Below, piece by piece: positions 7,437 to 13,852 of a DNA stretch of 16,265 bases. Numbering within the stretch: the stretch's first letter is position 1; every line of letters begins with the position of its first letter. The notes under the pieces were generated by a model. That model made no database searches. It was not told the DNA's origin and saw only the letters and a program-made list of their open reading frames with translations. This stretch comes from Archangium sp. (GTDB taxonomy: Bacteria > Myxococcota > Myxococcia > Myxococcales > Myxococcaceae), in the NCBI GenBank assembly GCA_016793585.1, contig JAEUJR010000090.1, positions 1 through 16,265 of the forward strand, read 5' to 3'. The translations under genes and the position numbers were made by a program.

Positions 7437-7883
7437 TCAGTGCGCAGCCGCCGGCTCCTGCTGGTGCAGCCACCACTCGAGCGCGGCCTCGAGGTTCGAC
7501 CTCGCCCGGTCGCTCAAGCTCTCGCCGATGCCGAAGGCCCAGCCCCGAATCGCGAGCACCCGCGCGTGCGGCGCCGCCTTGCCCGTCACGCGCTCGTACA
7601 CGGCCAACAGCCCACCGGGAGACAGGTGGTGCGTCGACACCGTCACCTTCGGCCCCGGCGTCAGCTCGAAGACCTCGAACGGCTCTTCGCCCGCGGTGCT
7701 GGCGTCGACGAACAACACCTCGTCGCGGCCCACGAGGTCGAGCGCGTGTTCAGGCTGCAATTGGTAGTCGACCAGCACGTCGACGCCCGCCCGCCGCAGC
7801 GCCTCACCGACGAACGCAGGGCCCAGCCCATCGTCGCCGCGCGACGGGTTTCCCCAACCGAAGATCAACATTCTGGCTTTCAC
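7437..7883 (-). CDS. hoxW: [NiFe] hydrogenase maturation endopeptidase (HoxW-like)
   Basis: This protease cuts the C-terminal tail from the nickel-loaded large subunit as the last maturation step. The 148-residue product begins at a GTG at 7883 that overlaps the hoxH stop (GTGA), like other junctions in this window. An internal ATG at 7871 is the alternative. The frame is open further upstream, but that part lies inside hoxH. The family motif GNPSRGDDGLGP (11-22) is present, and the nickel-sensing positions are represented by D17/D18, D60 (VDAST) and H85/H86 (STHHLSPGG). Its substrate is encoded immediately upstream and has the expected tail after the last ligand His. Confidence 0.9.
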   Translation of the reverse strand: MKARMLIFGWGNPSRGDDGLGPAFVGEALRRAGVDVLVDYQLQPEHALDLVGRDEVLFVDASTAGEEPFEVFELTPGPKVTVSTHHLSPGGLLAVYERVTGKAAPHARVLAIRGWAFGIGESLSDRARSNLEAALEWWLHQQEPAAAH

Positions 7884-9316
7884 GACGCCCCCCGCTCCGC
7901 CCTCGAGAGGACGGCTCCAGCAGAGTCCACCACCGTGACTTCCATCGGCATCTGCCCCATCGCGTGCGTGGCGCATGACAGGCACGGGTCGAACGCGCGC
8001 ACGGCGACCTCGAGGTGGTTCAGCAGCCCCTCGGTCACGCGGTGCCCGTCGAGGTACTGCCGCGCCACCGAACGAATCGCCTCGTTCATCGCCTGGTTGT
8101 TGTTGGTCGTCGAGACGATGAGGTTGCAGCGGGTGACGAGGTCGTCGTCACCGACTTCGTAGTGATGAATGAGCGTGCCGCGCGGCGCCTCGATGACGCC
8201 GATGCCTTCACGCTGGCGCTCGCCCGTCGAGACCAGCTCGCCCTGAACGAGCGCGTCGTCTTGCAGCAGGCGCTCGATGTCTTCGGCGGCGTGGAGCAGC
8301 TCGATCATGCGCGCCCAGTGGAAGACGAGCGGCGCGTGAATGGTGCGTGGCGAGCTCGCGATGAGGGCCTGGCGCGCGGCCTCGGCGAGCGGCGTCGAGA
8401 GGCGGTCGCACACCTGCAGGCGCGCGAGCGGCCCTACCTTGTACCAACCCGCGTCGGGGCCCAGCGCCGAGAGGTAGGGGAACTTCATGTACGACCAGGG
8501 CCGCACCTCTTCTTGAATGAGCTGGCGGTACGACGACGCGTCGAGGCCGTCGAAGAGCAGTCGGCCTTCCGCATCCTTCGCGCGCAGCCCGCCGTCGTAG
8601 AGGTCGAGCGAACCATCGGCCGCCACCAGGCTCAACATCGCCGACGGCACGGTGCCGAAGCCCGCGTGCCGAACCAGATTCGTCTCGGTCAGCTCCTTCG
8701 CGAGGGCCACCGCCCCCAGGGCCCATTGCTTCACCTGCGGCAGCTGCTTCGAGAACTCGTCGCGGTGCTCGAGGCTCAGGTGCTTGTTCACCCCGCCGGG
8801 CACGGCGCCGGTGCCGTGAATGCGTTTGCCGTAGACGGCCTCGAGCACCTGCTGCCCGAACTTGCGCAGCATGACGCCCTGCTTCGCGAGCTCGGGGTGC
8901 GTCTCGACGAGGCCCATCAGGTTGCGCCGGGCGAGGTCGCTGTCGAAGCCGAAGAGCAGGTCGGGCGAGGCGAGGTGGAAGAAGTGGAGCGCGTGCGACT
9001 GCAGCAGCTGGCCCGCGTGCATGAGGCGCCGCAGCTTCACGGCCGACGGGGGCGGCACCCCACCCACCACCGCGTCGAGCGCCTTCGCCGCGCACAGGTT
9101 GTGCGAGACCGGGCAGATGCCACACAGGCGCTGCACGATGACGGGCACCTCCCAGTACGGGCGCCCCACGATGAAGGCCTCGAAGCCGCGAAACTCGACG
9201 ATGTGCAGCCGCGCCTCGTGCACGTGCCCCGCGTCGTCGAGCAGCAGCGTCACCTTGCCGTGCCCTTCCACGCGCGAGAGCGGGTCGATGGCGATGCGTC
9301 GCAGCGTCTCAGTCAT
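7880..9316 (-). CDS. hoxH: NAD-linked [NiFe] hydrogenase large (catalytic) subunit HoxH
   Basis: This subunit carries the Ni-Fe active site that splits or forms H2 in the soluble bidirectional hydrogenase. Of its 478 residues, the key positions are E17 (RVEGHG), the L1 motif RLCGICPVSH with C65 and C68, and the L2 motif DPCLSCATH with C445, C448 and H451. Residues 452-478 form a 27-residue tail after H451, the expected cleavage point for HoxW. Length and motifs fit group 3 enzymes, and the accompanying hoxF and hoxU make it group 3d. The ATG lies eight bases inside the end of hoxY, so translation is probably coupled. All four nickel-ligating cysteines are intact, so the enzyme should be active. 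Confidence 0.96.
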   Translation of the reverse strand: MTETLRRIAIDPLSRVEGHGKVTLLLDDAGHVHEARLHIVEFRGFEAFIVGRPYWEVPVIVQRLCGICPVSHNLCAAKALDAVVGGVPPPSAVKLRRLMHAGQLLQSHALHFFHLASPDLLFGFDSDLARRNLMGLVETHPELAKQGVMLRKFGQQVLEAVYGKRIHGTGAVPGGVNKHLSLEHRDEFSKQLPQVKQWALGAVALAKELTETNLVRHAGFGTVPSAMLSLVAADGSLDLYDGGLRAKDAEGRLLFDGLDASSYRQLIQEEVRPWSYMKFPYLSALGPDAGWYKVGPLARLQVCDRLSTPLAEAARQALIASSPRTIHAPLVFHWARMIELLHAAEDIERLLQDDALVQGELVSTGERQREGIGVIEAPRGTLIHHYEVGDDDLVTRCNLIVSTTNNNQAMNEAIRSVARQYLDGHRVTEGLLNHLEVAVRAFDPCLSCATHAMGQMPMEVTVVDSAGAVLSRAERGAS

Positions 9317-9848
9317 ACCGAATCGCTCCAGTCGGCAGCCGCGGCTCCTTGCCGTCGAGCAGGTCTGAGAGAAACGCCCAGAAAGCCTCGGCAGGCGGCG
9401 GGCACCCGGGCAGGAAGTAGTCGACCTTCACCAGCTCGTGCAGCGGGCGAACCTTGTCGAACAGCAGCGGCAGCTCGGGGTCGTCGGGCACCACGCGGCG
9501 GGTGAGGCCCGGCTCCTCGGTGTACACGCGCCGCAGCAGGTCGCCGACCTCGAAGTGGTTGCGCTGCGCGGGCAGGCCACCGTTGATGGCGCAGGCGCCG
9601 ACGGCCACCAGCACCTGGCACTGCGCGCGAAACTCCCGCAGCACGTGCAGGTTGTCTTCGTTGCACACGCCGCCCTCGACGAGCCCCACCACGCACGGCC
9701 CGGCGTGCTTCTGGTCGGTGAGCGGCGAGCGGTCGAGCGTCACGCGCTCGAGCAGCGGCAGAATGCGCTCGTCGATGTCGAGGAACGACATGTGGCAGCC
9801 AAAGCAGCCGGCCAGCGACGTCGTCGCCACGCGCACCTTCGCGGTCAT
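9309..9848 (-). CDS. hoxY: NAD-linked [NiFe] hydrogenase small subunit HoxY
   Basis: HoxY passes electrons from the Ni-Fe site through a proximal [4Fe-4S] cluster to the diaphorase part. The 179-residue protein has the expected four cysteines: C15 and C18 (GCFGCHMSFLDID), C86 (GACAINGG) and C149 (PGCPPPAE). There is no Tat signal, in keeping with a cytoplasmic enzyme, and the medial and distal cluster domain of membrane-bound hydrogenases is absent, as is normal for group 3d. Its ATG overlaps the hoxU stop (ATGA) and its end overlaps hoxH by eight bases. Length matches known HoxY proteins. Confidence 0.95.
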   Translation of the reverse strand: MTAKVRVATTSLAGCFGCHMSFLDIDERILPLLERVTLDRSPLTDQKHAGPCVVGLVEGGVCNEDNLHVLREFRAQCQVLVAVGACAINGGLPAQRNHFEVGDLLRRVYTEEPGLTRRVVPDDPELPLLFDKVRPLHELVKVDYFLPGCPPPAEAFWAFLSDLLDGKEPRLPTGAIRYD

Positions 9849-10546
9849 GGCTTCCTCCCTTCGACGCGCTCCCTCGGCGTCTGCACGTCGTCACGCCGCG
9901 CGCCGATGGGCGTCGAGAAGCCCTGCCGCTTCTTCAGAATCACGCCCACCGGGCACACCGTCATCGCCTTGTCTTCGAGCGACATGCCGGTGTCGGCGAG
10001 CCGGCCAGACTCGGCGTTGACGATGAGGTGTTTGTGCAGCCCCCGGCCCGAGAGCGCGAACACGTCTTTGTGGTCGACGTCAGCCGACGCGCGCACGCAG
10101 AGCTCACAGAGAATGCAGCGGTTGAAGTCGAGCAGAATGTCGGGGTGCGACGCGTCGACGGGGCGCGTCGGTGACTCGTGCGCGAAGCCGGCCGAGGTCA
10201 CGCCCAGCTCCTTGCCGAGCGACTGCAACGTGCACGCGCCCGACTTCTCGCAGCCCGGGCAGAAGTGGTTGCCCTCGACGAAGAGCATCTGCACGAGCGC
10301 CTGCCGGTCGCGGTTGAGCGCCACGGTGTTGCTCTCGACGACCTGCCCGTCGGCGGCCTTCGTGGTGCACGACGACATCGGGCGGCCGTTCACCAGCACC
10401 GTGCAGACGCGGCACGAGCCGTGCGCGGGGAACTCGGGGTGCGCGCAGAGCGAAGGAATGAAGCGGCCGGCGACGCGCGCGGCTTCGATGATGGTCTGCC
10501 CTTCGGTGAAGGCGACGCTGACGCCATCGAGGGTGAACGCGCTCAT
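9845..10546 (-). CDS. hoxU: Hydrogenase diaphorase iron-sulfur subunit HoxU
   Basis: HoxU links the hydrogenase and NADH-oxidising halves of the complex through iron-sulfur clusters and is homologous to the N-terminal part of NuoG. In 233 residues it shows a [2Fe-2S] ferredoxin-like set (C34, C45, C48, C60), a His/Cys set (H94, C96, C99, C105 in GNHFCPGCEKSGAC) and a ferredoxin-type set (C144, C147, C150, with C198 in VCPVG). I chose the ATG at 10546 because it overlaps the hoxF stop (ATGA), gives the family length and begins right at the ferredoxin-like fold. The frame stays open upstream but there it only mirrors hoxF. Its stop overlaps the hoxY start. Confidence 0.94.
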   Translation of the reverse strand: MSAFTLDGVSVAFTEGQTIIEAARVAGRFIPSLCAHPEFPAHGSCRVCTVLVNGRPMSSCTTKAADGQVVESNTVALNRDRQALVQMLFVEGNHFCPGCEKSGACTLQSLGKELGVTSAGFAHESPTRPVDASHPDILLDFNRCILCELCVRASADVDHKDVFALSGRGLHKHLIVNAESGRLADTGMSLEDKAMTVCPVGVILKKRQGFSTPIGARRDDVQTPRERVEGRKP

Positions 10547-12384
10547 GGCGCCACCTCTCCGCGCGCGGTGCGGGCCGCCACCAGCGCCGCGTCGACGTCG
10601 AAGGCCGGCACGAAGCCGCTCTGCAACCTCCGCTCGAGGTCGTCGGGGAACTTGTCGAGGTAGTGCCGCCACGCGTTGGGCGCCGTGTTGCCCAGGCCGC
10701 AGTGCGAGGTGTCGCGCAACAGCCGCATCAAGGTGCCCAGCTCGGCGAGCTCGGCCGACGAGCCCCTGCCCTGTCTCAGCTTGTCGAGCGATCGGGTCGC
10801 GACGTGCGTGCCCACGCGGCACGGCGTGCAGAAGCCGCAGCTCTCGTGGGCGAAGAAGTGGGCGTAGTTCACCACCACCTCGAGCAGGTCTCGCGACTCG
10901 TTGAAGACGGCGATTGCGCCCGCGCACGGCAGGTCTTCGAAGGCGAGGCGGCGGTCGAGCTCCTTCGGCGAGATGAGCTCTCCAGACGGGCCGCCGACCT
11001 GCACGGCCTTCACCGAACCCGCGCCGGCCAGCTTCAGCACCTCACGCACGGTGGTGCCCCACGGCACCTCGTAGATGCCCGGCCGCTCGACGTCGCCCGC
11101 GATGGACAACAGCTTCGAGCCCGACGACTGCTCGGTGCCCAGCGCCCTCCACGCCTCGAGGCCCGCGCCGAAGATGACCGCCGCGTCGGCGTACGTCTCG
11201 ACGTTGTTCACCGTGGTGGGCCGCCCCAGGTAGCCGTGCGTGACGGGAAACGGAGGCCGGTGCCTGGGCACGCCACGTTTGCCCTCGAGGGACTCGAGCA
11301 GGGCCGTCTCTTCACCGCAGACGTACGCGCCTGCGCCGAGGTGCACGTCGATGTCGAAGTCGAAGCCGCGCTCCGAGCAGATGCCGGGGCCGAGCAGCTT
11401 CGCCGCGCGCCGCTTCGAGAGCACCTCGTTCAGGTGCGGCAGCAGAAACTCGTACTCTCCGCGCAGGTAGATGAAGCCACGGGTGGCGCCGGTGAAGCGC
11501 GCGGCGATGGTCATGCCCTCGACGACGAGGTCGGCCCGCCGCATGAGCAGCGCGCGGTCTTTGAACGTGCCCGGCTCGCCTTCGTCGGCGTTGCAGACGA
11601 CGACGCTGTCGCCGGGCGCGGTGCGGCACGTCTCCCACTTCGTCGCCACGGGAAAGCCGGCGCCACCACGGCCGCGCAGCTTCGACGCCTTCAGCGTGGC
11701 GAGCACGTCTTCGGGGCTGGCGTGCAGCATGCGCTGGAGCGCGACGCCCGGCTCCAACGCCGCCCCCAGCACCGGCCCCTGCAGCCGCACCCCGTCTTGC
11801 ACGCGGCGCAACGACGTCGGCCACGCGTCGACGGGCGTGTCGGCCTCGATGAGCTTCACCACCTGTTCGAGCCGGTCTCCCGTCACGTTGGGAATCGCGA
11901 GCCCGTTCACCAGCACCGCCGGGCCCTGGTCGCATAAGCCCGTGCACGAGGTGAAGTCGATCGAGACGCGCCCGTCACTGCGCACGCGGCCACGCTTCAC
12001 GCCGAGCCGCTGACAGAGCGCGCCACACGTCTCGGCGCTGCCGGCGAACCGATCGGTCACGTTGTCTGAGACGAGCACCCGGAACCGGCCCACCGGCTTG
12101 AGGTTCAAGAACGCGTAGAACCCCGCCACGCCCTCGACCCGCGCGCGCGGCAGGCCCAGCCCACGCGCAATCTCTGAGAGCACCCGCGCCGGCAACCAGT
12201 TGCCACACTCGTGCTGGGCCTCTCGAAGAATCTGCACCAACCGGGTCGCGTCCCCCCGGTGCGCATTCAAGATGTCGGACGCGGAGCGCACCTTGCCACC
12301 CACTGCACGCCTCGCGCCGCTCGACGTGTCACGCCCCTGGCCCCGACGGAGTGCGCAAGCGTTGCGTTCCTCAGCGTCAGGCAT
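10543..12384 (-). CDS. hoxF: Hydrogenase diaphorase flavoprotein subunit HoxF (NuoE-NuoF fusion)
   Basis: HoxF binds FMN and NAD(H) and is where NAD+ is reduced with electrons from H2. Numbered from the ATG at 12384 (613 aa), a NuoE-like domain spans about 35-170. The NuoF-like domain follows with the glycine-rich RGRGGAGFP (238-246), NADEGEPGT (265-273) and GAGAYVCGEETAL (350-362). The [4Fe-4S] ligands are C516, C519, C522 (ESCGFCTPC) and C562 (HCGLG). In the NuoE-like part CTGLC (147-151) matches the second cysteine pair of NuoE. The first pair is not at its usual spacing; only C120 and C124 are near. A start at 12474 is possible but adds 30 unlikely residues. This is the first gene of the hox operon, and no separate hoxE is present. 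Confidence 0.94.
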   Translation of the reverse strand: MPDAEERNACALRRGQGRDTSSGARRAVGGKVRSASDILNAHRGDATRLVQILREAQHECGNWLPARVLSEIARGLGLPRARVEGVAGFYAFLNLKPVGRFRVLVSDNVTDRFAGSAETCGALCQRLGVKRGRVRSDGRVSIDFTSCTGLCDQGPAVLVNGLAIPNVTGDRLEQVVKLIEADTPVDAWPTSLRRVQDGVRLQGPVLGAALEPGVALQRMLHASPEDVLATLKASKLRGRGGAGFPVATKWETCRTAPGDSVVVCNADEGEPGTFKDRALLMRRADLVVEGMTIAARFTGATRGFIYLRGEYEFLLPHLNEVLSKRRAAKLLGPGICSERGFDFDIDVHLGAGAYVCGEETALLESLEGKRGVPRHRPPFPVTHGYLGRPTTVNNVETYADAAVIFGAGLEAWRALGTEQSSGSKLLSIAGDVERPGIYEVPWGTTVREVLKLAGAGSVKAVQVGGPSGELISPKELDRRLAFEDLPCAGAIAVFNESRDLLEVVVNYAHFFAHESCGFCTPCRVGTHVATRSLDKLRQGRGSSAELAELGTLMRLLRDTSHCGLGNTAPNAWRHYLDKFPDDLERRLQSGFVPAFDVDAALVAARTARGEVAP

Positions 12385-12415
12385 GGGTTCCGTGCGCTGA
12401 CCTGGCCGCCGAACG

Positions 12416-12446
12416 TTGCTGCAGCCCAGACGGGTTCGGTTAGGCT
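12416..12446 (+). promoter_or_regulatory. Possible promoter for the PEGA-domain gene
   Basis: TTGCTG (12416-12421) and TAGGCT (12441-12446, within GGTTAGGCT) are spaced by 19 bases in the 92-base gap between the divergent hoxF and PEGA genes. Both boxes are partial sigma-70 matches and the spacing is slightly long. A start site a few bases downstream would leave a short leader containing the GGGGGAG ribosome-binding site. I saw no convincing sigma-54 site for hoxF on the other strand. Confidence 0.3.
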
Positions 12447-12462
12447 GCCTCGTCTTCTTCAC

Positions 12463-12469
12463 GGGGGAG
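12463..12469 (+). promoter_or_regulatory. Ribosome-binding site GGGGGAG
   Basis: GGGGGAG ends seven bases before the ATG at 12477 and fixes the start of the PEGA-domain protein. Confidence 0.55.
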
Positions 12470-12476
12470 TCCACCG

Positions 12477-13613
12477 ATGTTGCTCGCCATCACGCTCGCC
12501 ACGTTGCTGACGCAGACGCCTGACAAGACCATCGCCGATCAGGCGCGGGTGGCCGACGGCAACACCAACCCCAAGATGGCGGTGCCAGATTTTCAGACGA
12601 CGGCCGGCAACGAGCCCATCGCCGCGATGCTGGCGGGCTCGGTCGCCACCGAGATCGACCGCACGGGCATGTTCACGGTGACGACGTCTGATCAGGTGCG
12701 GGCGCTGCTCTCGCTCGACCGCCAGCGCCAGCTGCTGGGCTGCAACGACGACTCGTGCACGTCGAACATCGCCGGCCAGCTGGGCGTCGACTACCTGCTC
12801 AACGGCCGCGTCTCGCGCCTCACCGACGCGAAGAAGGCCACCACGGGCCTGACGCTCGACCTCGCCATCGTCGAGGTGAAGTCGGGCAAACGCGTGAGTT
12901 CGCGCGAGGTGAAGGGCACCAGCGAAGCCGACCTCGTCTCGAAGCTGCAGGAGAACGTCGCGGCCCTCATCGCGCCGCTGCTGAACGGGCGCCAGGGCTT
13001 CCTCGTCGTCATCGCCTCGGAGGACGGCTCGGTGGTGAAGGTCGACGGCACGCAGCTCGGCACGACGCCCATGCTGCAGCGCCTCGCGGTTCCCGGCGGC
13101 CCCCACGTGCTGCGCATCGAGAAAGAGGGCTTCACCTCGGTGCAGAAGCAGGTGCGCATCGCGCCCGACCAGGTGACCGAAGAGGCCGTGCGGCTCATGC
13201 CCAGCCCCGACTTCATCGAGGGCTACGAGAAGAAGCAGTGGGGCCTGCGCATCGGCGCGTTCATCGCCACCGGCGTCGCGGTCGCCGGCCTCGCCACCTT
13301 CGCCATCATGCAGGGCCAGGCGCAGTACAACTACGGCCCGGGCAAGGAGCGCTCGTTCATCTCGCTGCGCGACACGCTGGCGGCGGGTGACGAGTCGGTT
13401 CGCTCCGAGGCCGAAGCGCTGCGCAACACCATCAATACCCAGCTGGCGGTGTCGTACGTCGGTGGTGGTGTCGGGCTGGCGTCGGCCATCGCCGCGACCG
13501 CCCTGTTCATCATCGGTGAAGACCCGAACAAGTATCAGTCGTACCGCGGGCCGAAGGCGTCGGCGTGGGTGACGCCGAATGGCGCGGGCAGCGTCTGGTC
13601 GTGGGAGTTCTGA
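12477..13613 (+). CDS. PEGA-domain envelope protein with CsgG/TolB-N-like front domain
   Basis: The 378-residue product begins with a short hydrophobic segment lacking basic residues (about 1-12), a weak export signal. Residues about 33-165 resemble the CsgG/TolB-N-like fold found in many myxobacterial envelope proteins: VPDF strand, a GCNDDSC cysteine pair (C89, C94), then a GVDYLLNGRVSRL strand and an LAIVEVKSGK strand. A PEGA domain (about 174-241: VKVDGTQLGTTP, then VPGGPHVLRIEKEGF) follows; such domains are surface-associated beta folds. Two hydrophobic segments (about 256-278 and 324-347) suggest a C-terminal hairpin in the membrane around a charged loop. Function is unknown. The gene is divergent from hoxF and stands alone, with a direct repeat immediately after its stop. 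Confidence 0.85.
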   Translation: MLLAITLATLLTQTPDKTIADQARVADGNTNPKMAVPDFQTTAGNEPIAAMLAGSVATEIDRTGMFTVTTSDQVRALLSLDRQRQLLGCNDDSCTSNIAGQLGVDYLLNGRVSRLTDAKKATTGLTLDLAIVEVKSGKRVSSREVKGTSEADLVSKLQENVAALIAPLLNGRQGFLVVIASEDGSVVKVDGTQLGTTPMLQRLAVPGGPHVLRIEKEGFTSVQKQVRIAPDQVTEEAVRLMPSPDFIEGYEKKQWGLRIGAFIATGVAVAGLATFAIMQGQAQYNYGPGKERSFISLRDTLAAGDESVRSEAEALRNTINTQLAVSYVGGGVGLASAIAATALFIIGEDPNKYQSYRGPKASAWVTPNGAGSVWSWEF

Positions 13614-13687
13614 GCTGGCTTGCTCCGCTCGTTCGTCGCGCTCGACTCGGCCGCCCACCTGACGCGCTTCACGACTTCGGCCTCGCG
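13614..13687. repeat. Direct repeat copy 1 (74 bases)
   Basis: This 74-base block begins at the first base after the PEGA gene stop and recurs at 13700-13773 with two differences (a G/A and a C/G change near the middle). The copies are separated by 12 unique bases, giving an 86-base period. I see no strong internal hairpin and no coding gene here. Read on the minus strand, one frame has coding-like third-position GC, hinting that the unit may derive from the end of a gene or belong to a dispersed family. Confidence 0.85.
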
Positions 13688-13699
13688 ACCGCCTCACTC

Positions 13700-13773
13700 G
13701 CTGGCTTGCTCCGCTCGTTCGTCGCGCTCGACTCGGCCACCCAGCTGACGCGCTTCACGACTTCGGCCTCGCG
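13700..13773. repeat. Direct repeat copy 2 (74 bases)
   Basis: This is the second copy of the block at 13614-13687, matching at 72 of 74 positions by eye. Flanking bases differ at both ends, so the boundaries are sharp. Together the copies fill most of the 239-base gap between the PEGA gene and the MaoC-phosphotransacetylase gene. Confidence 0.85.
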
Positions 13774-13789
13774 CTGGGCTGATCAGCGC
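13771..13789. terminator. Small hairpin after the repeats
   Basis: GCGCTG (13771-13776) pairs with CAGCGC (13784-13789) around a seven-base loop. The overlapping ten-base palindrome GCTGATCAGC (13778-13787) offers an alternative fold. There is no T-run, so terminator activity for the PEGA gene is possible but unproven; the palindrome could equally be a protein-binding site. Confidence 0.2.
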
Positions 13790-13840
13790 AGCTGATTCTC
13801 ACTTCAACCGAAGTCACTCAACGCACGCGACCGCTGCGCG

Positions 13841-13846
13841 TAGCCT
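13841..13846 (+). promoter_or_regulatory. Possible -10 box for a leaderless transcript
   Basis: TAGCCT lies seven bases before the ATG at 13853, so a transcript from it would start at or next to the start codon. No Shine-Dalgarno-like purine run precedes the ATG, in keeping with leaderless translation. No convincing -35 box is visible. Confidence 0.25.
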
Positions 13847-13852
13847 GCGTGC

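Noticed and set aside
8015..9505. 496-residue plus-strand open frame
   Set aside because: It is antisense to hoxH and the end of hoxY, both certain genes with intact catalytic motifs.
10663..11937. 424-residue plus-strand open frame
   Set aside because: It is antisense to hoxF, is Arg/Ala/Val-rich and has no domain.
12385..12476. Sigma-54 promoter for hoxF, as known for the Ralstonia soluble hydrogenase
   Set aside because: I found no TGGCAC-N5-TTGC type sequence upstream of hoxF on the minus strand.
12459..13697. 412-residue minus-strand open frame running through direct repeat copy 1
   Set aside because: It mostly mirrors the PEGA-domain gene. The part in the repeat is noted as a curiosity but is not enough for a gene.
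13614..13773. CRISPR array
   Set aside because: There are only two long copies (74 bases) with a 12-base gap and no cas genes. Unit and spacer sizes do not fit.
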